A DNA stretch of 64,000 bases from Hoplostethus atlanticus (lineage: Eukaryota; Chordata; Actinopteri; Trachichthyiformes; Trachichthyidae): positions 2,166,501 through 2,230,500 of the forward strand of contig JAXDDX010000011.1 in NCBI GenBank assembly GCA_034670405.1. Direction: 5' to 3'. Below are positions 1-13,628 of this stretch, piece by piece (the first letter of the stretch is position 1; every line of letters begins with the position of its first letter). Both the position numbers and the translations under genes were made by a program. Below the pieces are notes generated by a model. The model was not told the DNA's origin and searched no databases. It was given only the letters and a program-made list of their open reading frames with translations.

Positions 1-124
1 TTCTGCACAGAACCTGCATGATTTCCCTTTGCAAGTGTCACGGCTCACTAATTCATCAGGCGCTAGATGTATAAATACAGACACAGCTGCACCACACACA
101 CCCTCAGGTGTATTTAAGACACAT

Positions 125-125
<1 letters not shown>

Positions 126-165
<40 letters not shown>
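126..165 (+). repeat. (CA)n microsatellite
   Basis: A pure CA tract of about 40 bp, followed by a short (CT)n at 179-192. Confidence 0.95.
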
Positions 166-167
<2 letters not shown>

Positions 168-2159
168 CACGCACACGCTCTCTCTCTCTCTAGGGAATGC
201 AGAGGGAGGCTTGAGTTTTGCAGATCACGCTGAGGCATTTGAGGTCGTGGCAGGGCGAGGACGCGGCGCGGCAGACATCTCCGCTCCTTCCTCTGTCATC
301 CATCATGAACGACCCCCACGTGTGTGCTTCTCGTTAGCCTTTTGGATCGGGGCGGGGGGCGGGGGGGATTGGAACTAATTTTTTCCAGGGCACGAGGCTC
401 GTATAAGCCGGCAGCTGCCATCCACCTCCACCACCCACAAAGAAAGGAAAAGCTAGCGTATAGAGCCACCGCGGAGCGTTATAGTTAGCGTGCCTCTTCT
501 GCTCCGATTGCCTGTTAGGGAGACTTATTCTGAAGTTGAGCTGGAGTGTCTCATGGGGCGCTTTGGCTCGATTCAAGAATGTGTGAATTCCGAGAGCGAA
601 CAGAAGAGGCTGCCGCCCACATGAAATCATACTTTGCATTCTCTGTTGTCCTTGGCATTGACCGGCTACCCTGCATGTGACCCAGAGTAGACCTGGCTAG
701 GCTATGTTGTGATTGCTGTGTATGCTTCTGACTTTAATGTGCACCCTTTAATGCTCCGTCTGTCCATACAGATCCATTCAAAACGGCACTACATGCAACC
801 ATTTGTTCACACTGAACTATGTAGCTAGGACCCACTAACATAGAGGTCATGAATGAGACCGTGAACGGGTTAGGGGAGAGAGGGCAGCGGGTTGGAGGAT
901 GTGTGGGGAGAATGAAGGTCAAAGTCACCTAAAGACGTCCGCTACTTTGTGTGTGTGTGTGTGTGTGTGAGAGAGAGTGAGAGAGAGAAACTAATTGGAG
1001 TGAGGGTATGCATAGGCATGTAGCTAAATGGTTAATTGGATTACTGAGTCACAAGATCCATGGACCTGCTCCTGACTAAAAGCAGCTGCATTCCCACTCC
1101 TAGCAGCATTGATGTAATCGATACTACAACATAGACAACATAAATCAGTAGTGAGTACTGCTAAGCTTTAATCATTTATCTCTAAATATCTTTGTTTCAG
1201 AGATAAAAACTGCTAAAACACTAAAAGCATACATATACAAGACTATGACAGCTAGAAGCAATCAGTTCATTTTAAGACTGCCATGCCACTCGAAGCTGCT
1301 ATCAAACAGCCTATCCACCCTCATATAAAGTCTATTTTAAGTCTATTTTTCTATTTTTTTCTTGCTGAATATGTGCAGACTAACTACTGCCCGTGCATGT
1401 AGATACAAGTGGAAGCTGACAATATCTTAAGGACCCAGTGCAAAGGGGTAGGGGGGCAACCCAACCAAGGCCAACCGCTGCCCCTGCCCAGGAGCTCGGT
1501 GCCTTGTTAAAGCAAATTACCGCCTCCATCAATTAGTCACTCCATTAGCTGAGCTGGTCTAGTCTCCAGTGCAAAAAGGAGTCATAAAACGGGAGGGTAA
1601 TTGGGATAACAATGAAAAAAAGTGATCGCAAATGCAGAGGATTATGTAGAATTACAGAAGAGATACAGTAATAATAACAGAGAGAGGGAGATAATATGGT
1701 GAAAAGGGCGAACAGTATTTCAGAGAGGAGGCGGCAGAGAGACGTAAAATGTGTAAATGTACTGGGACTTGATACACATGACAAGTGTGTCATTTGTGAT
1801 AAGCTGCTCTATGAAACCTGCATTGCTGTTTTGACGTGGGCGCAGTAGATGGGTCACACCAGGTTTGATGTCACACGAGATTAGCACATATATTTGAATG
1901 TTTCCTGGTTAGAGTTACACATGTAATTAGAGGGCTGCAGGAACATAATCTTGTATGAGTGAAATAAATTGATTTTATATGATTCAGTAACAACTGTTCT
2001 TACGATAACGGATTAAAGCAAATGATGTCATATTAATCTTTACGATAGCATGGAATCAATGAAAATAAATGAATTACATAATAAACAGCATGATTAAAGA
2101 TAAAGCTGACAATACTCTGCCAATTTAAGTCCAATGGCCCCTGCACACGTCTCAATGTG

Positions 2160-2420
2160 GTTTTAGAATCAACAGATATAGATGATCAAAAACAGCCAAT
2201 CAGGAAAGGGGGAGGGGCTTGAATTACAATCAGTTCCAACAAGCCATCAGTCATGTCAATGTGACTTTGGCATCAATACAAATAGATAATCAACGTACAG
2301 CCAATCAGGAAAGGGGGAGGGGCTTAAATTACATCACTAATCAACAGAATACTGGACTTGTCAGTGCTTTGGGATTAATAGATATAGACAATAAAAATAC
2401 AGCCAACTAGGAAAAGGGAA
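2160..2420 (+). repeat. about 104-bp minisatellite, 3 diverged copies
   Basis: The block CAGCCAATCAGGAAAGGGGG, followed by AGGGGCTT, occurs at 2193 and 2298, with a decayed third copy at 2400 (CAGCCAACTAGGAAAAGGGA). The spacing is 105 and 102 bp. Flanking parts (AATAGATATAGAyAAT and similar) repeat with the same period. Each core combines a CCAAT box with a GGGGAGGGG Sp1-like element. Confidence 0.8.
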
Positions 2421-2439
2421 AGGGCCTGCCCTTTTCCTA
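2408..2439. repeat. perfect 11-bp inverted repeat (hairpin)
   Basis: TAGGAAAAGGG (2408-2418) and CCCTTTTCCTA (2429-2439) with a 10-nt loop. A second small hairpin, TTGACAA/TTGTCAA, follows at 2450-2465. They close the minisatellite on its right side. Confidence 0.75.
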
Positions 2440-5400
2440 ACTGACAATATTGACAACATTGTCAACATAAGAAATAACTTTCAGCACATCTTTTTACATT
2501 TTCACTAGAATAACACATCAAGGTTTGACAGAATCATCCCAAAACAATTCCTTCAAGTGGCCCCCTTTAGGAATGCTACAGTAAGTTTAGGGAATTTCAT
2601 AAACATGTATTTAGAGCACAAACCATTTCATTTGCTTTATGAAATTGGTGACTGAGTTAAGTAGGGCTTAGGAAAGAACACATCCCAGAATAGGCTGAGG
2701 TGGGAGCGGAAAACCGCACAGGAATTGCGAATAAGGCCAAGAGGATGGACGCAGCATTCGAGTTAAGGGGCCCTTTGCTTTGCCGTGGGACCCGACTCAA
2801 AGCGTGGAGGGGAAGGTTGTGAAATTGGAACGCTCTGCAACTACGCAGGTTCCACATCCTTCATCTAAAAAATGAGATTGTATCATCCGTCAACCACATC
2901 CTGCTGCTTCTACACACTGAGACTGAGAGAATGAAAGGTGTGCACTTTCTTCAGGTCGCTAGCGATATCAACGAGTGGGGTTGGCGGCTGTGACAGTCAG
3001 CGCTGCAGTGGGAAATGACATAACTCCAGCCTGACCCAGCTGTGTAAAACACACCCAGTTAAAACGTAGACTCATGCCTATAGTTACAGTCCTTAACAAA
3101 CATTTGTTCCTATATTACAAGGTGGGTTCTACACAGCTTCCAAAATAGAGAGCATAAGCAAACACACTCCAGTCAGGGTGTGGGTGCATGGGTTACGTGC
3201 TTCTGAGTGTGGGTGTGTGTGTATGCATGGAAATGTGAAGTTGTGTGTGTGTGTGTGCGTGCGTACATGTGTGTGTGGTGACCCAACCCTTTGATTTGGA
3301 GCGTGGGAGTGTCCCTCCATTAAGACCCGCGACTCGACCCATCTCGGTAATGACAGAGGGGAGTTATGGCTGAGGGTCAGGGTCTCCGCCCACGACGCTC
3401 TGCTCCACACCTCCCCTCAGTCACGCTTGTGGAATGGCAATGATATAAATAGAAATGCTGCGCTGGAGCTGTGTTATTGCAGGTGCCCCGTGGACCAGAT
3501 CTCGGTTGGGGTGACTTATTTGCAGAATCCCTACGCTTCCCCTAAAATTTTGGTCTAAGGTTACCGAGATGGGAGTAGGAGGACGTCAGGATGGCTGTCA
3601 GCGTGTCATTTGCGGACACCGGCGGGTTGCCACCGTGCAATGTCGTGCAGCAGGCCACGACGGGCCTGCCAAAACCGGCTGACCCAGGCAAAGCAAAGCT
3701 GACTTTGGTGGCCGCTGAATTAGAGAAGCCTAAATAAGAGACATGCGTGGAGGGTAGAGGCAGGGAGGGGAAACATCAGCGGCTTCTGCGAAGAAAACGG
3801 AGGAGACAGGAGTGAGATGAAGACAAATGTTGCTAGGACGAGAGGAGCATCCAAATAATTCAAGTGAGTCCCCCCATCACTTTAAACACAGTGAAGGCGT
3901 GACCGACGGTATAGGCTCCAGCTGGGGTTGACACTGATGCCGTATGACAACCTGTGGCAGTCGTGAGTGATGTTCATGGCCAAATGAGGCTTTTGAACTA
4001 ATGGCAGGCCTTTAGAGAGGCGCGAGGGACACGTGACTGCCGATCTAGCGTGTTGTGTTAGACAGTCAGCGGCGCGTTCGAAAACGAAGGCGATAAAAAC
4101 GAAAGCGCTCCGAACTGTCACGCTAACATCAATGGAATTTACGCTCGGAAAAGCAAATCTATATCCAGGAACCCCGACCGAGTCATCTGATGTTTCAAAA
4201 CAAGCTCGGAGGACGAGAACGAGCAGTCGATGGGAATTGAACGAAGCCAAGCCGAGTGGATCAAATCGAGGGAGTCGGCTCAAGCGACCGTGGTAACCGC
4301 ATGAGGTCCGGTGAACCCCGTCACCTCCTTGACAACCTGGAGGCAACGGCAAGGATTCCTGACATTAAAAATCTCGGGGAAAAGGAAGACTTCCATCACT
4401 TTTAAGAGCAGCTTCAGGATCGAGTTTGTTACAGAGAGTTTGCTGCTCTGTGCCCTCATATTATGGGGTGTTTTACTTGTGTAATCCATTTCATTTAGGG
4501 AAGTGAAATACATAGTGTACCGCTTTTAGGGCCGTTCTGACTTCACCTACTTTCTGCCAAGACTTTTCCAGAGACAGCTACGAATCTCCTGAGGCCCCTG
4601 CTATCCGGCAAGCTGTTAAAGAGTCTGTGAACGACTGCCGACTGCCTCTTTGAAATCAGGCCGCTTTGAAATGAAGAAATGAGCCATGAAGTAGAAAATT
4701 GGGTAAACAGTTGAGATTCTAATAGATGTCTGACACCGCGCGCAGTCGAAAGCAGGAATCATTGGAGGAGTAAGTCACGCCTCAACAAGCGGGGGAAGCG
4801 ATGCGTAGTACAATGCCTTCCTCAACATGATATCCTGCGGGTGAACTCGACTTTGTTTCGCAGTAATGAGTGTCACTCACGGGTCAGGGATGGAAAATAT
4901 TATTAATCACAGGATGTGATGCTGCCAGGGGATAAACGGCATGCTCGGTCAGCCAATTCTGGACGAGTCATTTCCTGTTGCAGAACACCAACGTTGTCCG
5001 GTGCGGTTTGCACCTCGTATCGGCTTGTGAGCAAGTGGACGCAACTGTCTCGCTAGCCTATTCCTTAAAGAGGCTGTCGGCGGCCATTTTGACTGACCAG
5101 TGATTTTCCCCATACACCCCTACAAAAGAAGCCAATTGGAGGGGACCCTTTAAGTCTCACTTTAGGTTGATAGAAAACAAAACAAAAGTAAATGTGTATA
5201 TTTTTAAACATACCTTTATTCTGAAGTATATGTGAAATGTACTGTATATTTTTGCAGTATGGGATACTCTGAAGATATAAATAATGCTCGACCCTTGTAC
5301 TACAACAACAACAACAACAACAACAACAGTTAAGCCTCAGCAGCCATCCAACCAGCTCGTTAACTGGGGTTCCAGTGGCAACAAACTCGGCCTCGGTTGC

Positions 5401-6310
5401 TTTACACGACTCTAAACTCACAAAACACCAACGCCAGATGCTGAAATGCATCATGCACGGTTGGCTGGGCCCTTCCGTTTCCACACAAACAGCCCCGTGC
5501 CAAACACATCTCTGAAGAAAAAAACAAACAAACCTGAACGTCATTTTAGAGAGAGAACCTGCTAACCCACGCTTAGGAGATGCAGCACAATCAGCACCAG
5601 CTTGTCTTTCCTCTATGAAACTGACAAATCTTTTTTCACCGATGAATAGAAAGATGATTGGAGCAGGGAAGAAGTGGAGGGTGCAACTCACCCAAACTCT
5701 TAAAACACGCCATTTTATCTTTTTAAGCCAAAATAGTTTTTTTATTTTATCACCATTCCACCATAACTGGACTGGAGGAAGCAGGATAGAAGACGCTCAT
5801 GGTGGGAAGCTTTACTCCCGCCATAATCTGCAGTTTGTGGCAGGTTTTTGACTCTGAATCCATGTGTGTGGTTCTCCCTTTACTAATATTGTTCCCCTTC
5901 TTGGTCTATGTGGCACCCAGGTTTAACCAGGAAGCATCTGTCCCGTGAAATATCACACCTGCCCGTTATGAACTTTCACTTTCTTAAACCCCAGCTGATT
6001 TCCCAAAAGCCCCTCCCACGCACACCACCCCGTGTGTCGACATGCATCTTTTCCTATGCCTAGCTGGGAACAGTTGGCAGGGGACACGGGAGCAAGGAAT
6101 AAAAAAAAAAAAGAAATTTCAACCTGTTATTACAAGTCCTTTCATCGTGACAACGCAGACTGAAAATAGAGGTCGGTTGTGGGAACCATCCATCATCCTG
6201 CGCCCCTTGTTTTTTGGATGCAGTGGAGATGCTGCTGAGTCACAGTGAGGCACATTACAGATACATCTGGAGAAGTGAAACCACTAGGGAAAATACAAAA
6301 GAGTAGGTGG

Positions 6311-6312
<2 letters not shown>

Positions 6313-6345
<33 letters not shown>
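6313..6345 (+). repeat. (CA)n microsatellite
   Basis: A pure 33-bp tract. Similar short tracts in this part of the intron are at 949-969 (TG), 3241-3257 (TG), 7272-7302 (CA) and 7844-7866 (CA). Confidence 0.95.
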
Positions 6346-6347
<2 letters not shown>

Positions 6348-6478
6348 CCGAGCTGGCAGAGTCACACCCAAACCACGTATTTTCAGTTAATTGGCATCTT
6401 TTTCCCTGGCCTGTCAGAATGTTAGCCAAGTTGACTTTGAAGTAGTTCAAGTCTCCGCTGTCAACAGACTGAAGAATG

Positions 6479-6720
6479 AGAATGCGGGGCTGCAGGGGGT
6501 AGCATGTAAGTAGTGAGATTACCCTTTCGACTGAGAGGACACGCTGCGTTCAAGACCCCTGTGCCGGAAAGCTGAAACATCCTTGAGCAAAGACCCCCTG
6601 AATCCCTAAGCAGCTCCAGGGGTGCTGCTCTGTAGCTGACCCTGCGCTCCACTTTCCTGCGGAAGGGGAGCGAGCAAAAAGACAACGGCTCCACGGGCAT
6701 CAATAAAGTATCACATTTTT
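6479..6720 (+). mobile_element. tRNA-derived SINE copy
   Basis: Shows the organisation common in teleost SINEs: a tRNA-like head with a degenerate B box (GCGTTCAAGACCCC), then CCTTGAGCAAAGACCCCCTGA, GCTGCTCTGTAGCTGACCCTG and an AT-rich tail near AATAAAGTATCAC. It is diverged and was identified from familiar sequence blocks, not a database match. Confidence 0.6.
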
Positions 6721-7270
6721 ATTATTTGTTTGTAATCCCAATATAAAGAGCGCGAGAGGCATAAAGAGAGACCCAGGAGCATCGCTTGTGAGTTTAGCTG
6801 CACACTCCGCAGATTACCCAGACGGCCCCATGTTCCTCCATCGAGGCACAACGGGGAAAATAAAGCCGCATCCCTCCCGCCGTTGTGTGTGTGTGATTTC
6901 ACACCGAGCTTCACAGAGCTATCTTGCTTGCTTTAGGTTTCATGCTCGGAGGTGCGTGCAGCCACCGAGGAAGACCTGAAAAATCTGGTAGACCTGAACG
7001 GCGCTCTATCACAGACGCACAGAGCTCAACCCCCCCGGCACACATGGATACAGACCAAGACACAAAGATGCACTGCAGCGAGATTTAACCCGTCAGCCAA
7101 GGGGCACACAACAAGGTAGGAATCACACACTAGTCATACACACACACTTACAAACACAATCACATCTGTAAGGAGCTTGAATGAGGTCACGGACAGATCA
7201 GAGTTTAATCTATATCATCTACTGTCTAGATCCCTCCAGTTTCTTATGCTCGAGACCAAATTGAGACACA

Positions 7271-7306
<36 letters not shown>

Positions 7307-7600
7307 CTATGTCAATTCCCTGCCGCACCGATGCCCCGTGGGACCCCGTGGGGTGTGGGAACTAGCTTGGATAAGCTCCTGGATGGAAACGAGGAAAGGG
7401 GTTCGGAATAGGGGAAACAAAGAAAGGAGGAGGGAAAAAAAAGTACCATAGAAATAGGGGGGGGGATCAAAAAAAGACGAGCACATAACAGAGACCCGGA
7501 ATTCCTCTGGGTTCGTCATGTGACTCGAGAACCCGATTCAGGGAAAAACAGCTGCTCCACAGTGCAAGCGAGGAAATGAAAAGAAAAGGCACGTCAGGGG

Positions 7601-7609
7601 GAGAGAGAG

Positions 7610-7641
<32 letters not shown>

Positions 7642-7642
7642 A
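7601..7642 (+). repeat. (GA)n microsatellite
   Basis: A purine-strand GA tract with one interruption. A second GA tract lies at 8317-8349, and a pure run of 17 G at 8521-8537. Confidence 0.9.
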
Positions 7643-8312
7643 GAAAGAGTGAAGGAGGAAGAAATTGTTATCAAATCAGTTTGTGAACCCTCCGGAGTTC
7701 AGCAGAATATGATGAATTGCAATGTCTGGCAGCGAGCGCTTCCTCAACGGCCTGAAATCCCTTCAACAGGGACGAGCATAACGATTCCACCATGAAGCAC
7801 CAGACCTACGTTTCACATTGAGCCACAGAAGGATTTAAACACTTGCACACACACACACACACACAGTCAAATCAATAATTATTTGAAAATTACACTAAAT
7901 GATGTTAAAGGGGTGTAAATGATTCAGCGGCCCATTGTGTTGTGGGGGTTTGATGGGATTTTATTGCTTCCTGACACGCTGTGTTGGCTCGGTGTGACTC
8001 AACCAGCTGTGAGGAAACTCCCCGTCCTTTGGCAGGTCGCAGGGGAGATACACGCATTCTATTATTACTTGCTATTACAGATCCCTACCAATACGTGTGT
8101 CTATTTATTGCGACACACACTCGAGTTTCTCTCTAAGCTAACATCTTATCTCTTTCTGTCTCTCCTTCCGTCAGCGGTGTGCAGCAGCAAGCGGTCCTCA
8201 CCAAGCTTGGGCTCGGCAGTGAGCAGGGTCGGTGCTGCAGAACAAACAAGACTGCATAAAGGGAGCCTGTGTGCAGCCGAGTCTCACACTGGGGTGAGGG
8301 ACAGAGGAGAGA

Positions 8313-8353
<41 letters not shown>

Positions 8354-10689
8354 AGAAAGGTTTGATAGGTGGAAAGACTACAATGATGAGAGGGGGGCGC
8401 CTGCTAGAGAAGGAATACACAGAGTGGGAATGATGGAATGGAATGAGAGACAGGCAGTTTTAATAACTCTTTGGATAGCCTTGTCAAAACTGAGACCATG
8501 TCATAAAATATTTCCACGGTGGGGGGGGGGGGGGGGGCTCCACACAACGTGCGACTGTGGTCCACTGGAGCATGTTAGTTTTCTCATGGGCCCAGGCAGT
8601 AGGGCTTTATAGGAAAGGCTACACTGTTCTGTTTGACATGCAGAGGTGTGATTTCAGCACAGAGATGATCCATTCCAGACATACTGCCACACATACAAGT
8701 TATCCATTATCACTATTTGGAGTGGCTGTCCATCATGCAAGCTCTATGTGGCAGATTTTAATGTTAAATCATCAAACAACATCCAAGGATATCAAAAGGC
8801 TTCAAAATGTTATATGCTTGAATCGAGATCTCTATTTTTTAAATGTATTTATTTATTCATTATTTTTTTTCCAAATGTATGAGCTAATAGTAAGTAACCA
8901 TCTTCAGTTACTGATATGTACATATGAAACCCAAAGCTGTATTTCCTCACTGAAAAAAAAAACACTGAAAGCTATCAAAACAAGACTTGCCTCACAGTAG
9001 AACTGATTTCTAACTTGAAGTATTTGAGCCAGTACCAGTATAAAAGCCCTAATCATTGTGGAAATACATACTACCAGGTTGAAATAAGCATAACTCAGGC
9101 CATATCACAGCAGAAACAGATACAGTTAAAAGTGGACATAGAGGAATCACAAAACCAAGTACAAACGTGCCTCCATAAGCGTTCACTTGGGAACAGCAAC
9201 TCCACTCCAAGTCCCGAACTAAAAGCAAAGTTCTAACCTCAGATACTCCTACACTGTTAGATATCATCAATCTGTGATTTTCAATGTACCCACTTTCCTT
9301 CAGGCTGGCCTCGTCTATTTCTACTTCAGTGATTTCCTACATTTCTCAGAACGCCGTTTGACGAACCTCAGAGAACACGCCGGATCTCATTTCCTTCAGC
9401 TGTAGGTGGAGAGAGCAATAGCGATTGCACAGTGAGAGCAAGAGAGCGAGACTTTTCACCGTCGCGAACAAGAGATTTTCAAGAGCGTTGCACCCTTTAA
9501 CGCAACGTCTTGTGTCTGCGTTGCATTCTGGTCTCTCGAGGCTACCGTCGGTGGAGAAACTGCTATCTCTATCTCTTCTATGATGGATTTCTCCCTGCGT
9601 GATGTTGAACGTTGGTGAAAAATGACGAGTCTAAATAGAAGCCCTTGCTCTTTGATACTGAGGGGCTGACACCGACATTTACTGTTGATGATGACAGCTG
9701 ATTTTTTTTTTTTCTGCCAACAAACTTCATTGTCGCTGGAAATATCTCGATGTGACATCACAAAATGGGCCCAGAAATGCAAGGTACATCGCCAATAGCT
9801 TTTTTAACGGTGATAAAGTGGTTTAGGATGGATTTTCTTTCTTTAACTGCAGCAGGGGAAAGTACAAAACAGACCCCGGCTCCGTGCAATATGTGGATAT
9901 ATTCACCCTAACCCGACAGGAAGAATCAACTAATGCAATTAGAAGCCACATTCTGGGATAAAATGTTGCTACACATCGCTGACAGTTAATCAGGCTGCAA
10001 GTGGGGCCAGTAACAATAGTCAGGGATGCAATGTATTTAAAGTGCTTTGTAGCTGCTGCGCCCCAAATGCCAATGAGTCTTCCACAAATCTTGGATAGCG
10101 GATTTATTCCAATGAGATAATTACTTTATCCTAATTCACCTAATGCATCATCGTTAAAATCATATTTGGGCAATATTTTTCTTTGCTAATTGCTTCGGGA
10201 AGAGTTCAACTCTTCCAAAGCATGACTCCCGCTCTCCACCTTCAACAGTTTTCCATCCACAGCGGTGCTTGTCCTACTGAAGCCTAGTTGACACGGTGCC
10301 AGTGTGCTAATATGTTTGTGTGTATGTGCGCCTTGTTCCATCTCTGTCATTAATTGAGTGCAAATTTCTGTGCGTGTGCATGTACAGATCACGTACATTA
10401 TTTGTGTGTGTGTGTGTGTGTGTGTGTGTACGTGCGTGCTTTGCACATGTGTAGAGAGCCCGAAACCCTCAAACCTCTCACTAATTACACAGTGGATGGA
10501 GGCAGAGCCCTGGCTTCCTCGCATGCATCATCTGTTACATAAATACTCATTTGACGGAAACTGCTGTCAGGCTCCATATTGGTCTGAAGCGCCGGTCAGT
10601 GCCAAGTGAAACCACTACTGAACCAGGTTGTGCCACTCCCTTGTTTGGTGGTCAATTCTTTCTGGATCGGCGTGTGTCTGTGTGTGTTT

Positions 10690-10990
10690 GATGACATATA
10701 TGTGTGAGAGGACGAGAACAAGAACAGACAAAGTGTATTTGTGTGTATTTGTAGATTCTATTGCATGTATGTGTGTGTGTGATAGAGAGAGAAACAAGGA
10801 GAGAGAAAAGTGTGTGTGCATGTGTGTGTGTATTTGTGCATGTTCAGTGCCATGTATGTGTGAGAGAGAGGAACGAAGAGAGAGAAAAGTGTGTGTTTGT
10901 GTGTATGTGCATGTTTGATAGCGTGTGTGCAATGGGAGAGAAATAAAGTGAAAGTGCTGTGTGTGTGTGTGTGTGTGTGTGCGTGCGTGC
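10690..10990 (+). repeat. compound GT/GA minisatellite
   Basis: Diverged units of about 70-90 bp, each beginning CATGTATGTGTG-like and followed by GAGAGAGAAA and then AAGTGTGTGTTTG, start near 10695, 10764, 10851 and 10923. They pass into a pure (TG)n tract at 10962-10982. The several overlapping open frames here are repeat translations. Confidence 0.65.
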
Positions 10991-11098
10991 GTGCAGGGAC
11001 ATTTCCCAGTGCCCGGTACCAGAAGCCACAGGATGTGCGTCTGTAGCAGACCACCTTGTACCCTATGACATCATCATGGTGCCTCCCGAGACTTCACA

Positions 11099-11100
<2 letters not shown>

Positions 11101-11134
<34 letters not shown>
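11101..11134 (+). repeat. (CA)n microsatellite
   Basis: A pure 34-bp tract with a CA-rich continuation to 11152. Further tracts follow at 12342-12361 and, the longest here, 12807-12855 (49 bp). Confidence 0.95.
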
Positions 11135-11141
<7 letters not shown>

Positions 11142-12804
11142 CATGCACACACTTCCCAACACGTTATTTTTTCCCTCCCCACATCAGGTGCCAAATAAAG
11201 TGCATAGGCCATGTGTTGAGCACATGTTGGTGATCTGCCCCAGTAAAGAAGAAACTTTGAACAACAGTTGCGATATCACATGACTGAAAAACATGTTTAC
11301 TGTCTGTGCAACAAAGTCGGAAATTTGTATTTTCTTCCTGATCTACACATGGAGAAAGAACAGTTTCATTTAACTGAAGTGATCTCCGACAATGTTTAGA
11401 CAGTTTGGTGATAATGCGACGACAGGCGTTTGGTGCTTTACTGAACCATAGCGACCAGGAGGAGAGTAACGGCAACAACCATGCAAGACAGCGCAGACAG
11501 CAGGTCACACCTCCAAGAACAGCACAGGGGTATTTATAGAAGAAACCCCAGAAACAGGCATTTTAAAAGCAGTCGGTGGAGTTTTGGTCAAAGAATGGTA
11601 CAAACATGCAGTCCGTACACGTGCTGCGCATCAACATGCCGTACACTCTGTCACACGTTCAGGGACAAACGCTGGAAATTTCCGTCCGTGCTGCAGAGGA
11701 CCAAAGGGAGACCAAAAGGAGAACGTTCGGATGCCGTGAGAGAGGCGGGGGAGAAAGAACAACAGAGCAACAACCTCGTACTCTTTGACCTCTCTGGGTC
11801 TGCTTCATTTCCCCATTATCCCCTCTTATCGTTACCCGTAACACCATCAGCTGCCAGGAAAGAAGAGGCAGCCTGAATCACTCTACCGCCTCTTACCAAT
11901 AACAACTCTACAATTAGTGTAAACTATCATAGCTCACTTAACAACAACAACGGACTAATAAACTAGTTGCCATAGTTAATTGTTGTTTTTGGATAACCTG
12001 CTGAAACAAAAACGACTATTCACTTCATCTTAAAACTGAAGACAGCGCTGAACAAAGTCAGATGGTGGGTATCTTCTGCAAACTGGTCCAACATATTCTT
12101 CACATGGCACCGTGAAGGAAATGAGAATCAGACTCACTGGAAAAGCTTTAGAGGATACTCCAGCTGATTGAGGGTTACGGCTGCCCGTAAAGACTAAGCC
12201 AGGTACGAGGTGCTGATACTGACAACGACCGTGGAAGATAATGCTTTATGTAATGTACATGAAAGGAGAGTTGAGGCGAGGTGAAGTGTAGAACAGAAAG
12301 TGTCTTCAGTGTCTGCTACCTTCATCAGTGTAAGAAGGAAACACACACACACACACACACACCTAAGGGTTACGCTGAGGGCCAACCCATGACCACAGGA
12401 AGACGTTTCTCAAGACGTTGCTCTTTTCTCCTTCTGTCGGCTCTTTTCTCTCACACTTGTCTGACAATGACACGCAAACCACAAGGGCTAAAACAGGCGC
12501 AAGGGAGGAATACCCGCCGATTATGGGTCATTAGGAACCTAACTTTCTCCAGAAAGTGGGTTTTCCTTACAGTACCAGCGAAGTGCCAAGTGTATTTCTT
12601 CCCTGTTCTTGTCTGGGAAGGAGTGTGTGGTGTGTGTGCGTGTAAGTGTGTGTGGGTACTAAGTCTGTCTAACTGGCTGTGTTGAGGCAGGGTTATACAG
12701 TACAGGGATCTTTAGACGGCTGGTGTTAGGGCAGTACACTGGAGCCCTTTACTACACTGGAGCCCCCCTTTGGGCACCCCCGCTAAGCCTGACATATACA
12801 CTCA

Positions 12805-12857
<53 letters not shown>

Positions 12858-13597
12858 TACAAGTATACAAGTGCACCCAATGCAGGAGCAAACAAACACA
12901 GCATCCATGCGCCAACGCTGTTGATTCATGCTAATAAGGAGGTGGGTGAGGTGGGGGGGGTGTTAGGGTGAGGGGAACTCTCTCACCCTCGACTGGCCTC
13001 TGGAAACATGGGCACGGCTTCAACTCCGGGCCAAACACTAGCTCACAGAGAGGAGAGCGGCGGTTAGAAATAACCGGTTTCCACGCGGCCTCAGCCTGAC
13101 GGTCAGCTATTGTCGTTCGAGAGCGGTCGAGTAACCGGCATCACCTGTGGAACGATGCCGCACGCCGCGGTGCTTTTGAACGCGCACAGATACGGAATAT
13201 TGACACGACACGGACTGTGAAACTCGACACCGCCCGCGACAAATTCCTGTCCGATTTTTTTTCACCGTCTTAATCGTAGCAGTGACAGAAAAGATAGCAG
13301 GGACCGGTGAAGAACATAAGAGTGCCGTTTGCCAGGATTGAAACTTCGGTGAATGCACCCCACCCCGATTTTCGAGAGTCACGGGCCTGGCTGGGTCACT
13401 CGCTGAATGGAGACATCACCGCTGAACCACACAACAGCACGACTCACACACAGCCATGAAATATGCCAGCATTTGTCCGGTATTGGTGGTCATTCATGGT
13501 CAAGTTTTGTCCATGTACGGCTGGTCACAGTTCACAGACACAGACAGCCTGTAATCAGTGTGCCACATGTTTGAGTGCAACGTCCATCACAGAGAGA

Positions 13598-13628
<31 letters not shown>

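Noticed and set aside
5065..5691. A 208-residue open frame on the minus strand in ust intron 1
   Set aside because: It includes a poly-Cys run from an (ACA)n tract, has no recognisable domain or splice context, and shows no composition typical of coding sequence.
10615..11054. Several overlapping open frames rich in His-Thr, Cys-Val or Arg-Glu
   Set aside because: They are translations of (CA)n, (GT)n and (GA)n repeats. The same applies to many frames elsewhere, such as those at 52409-52928 and 61717-62041.
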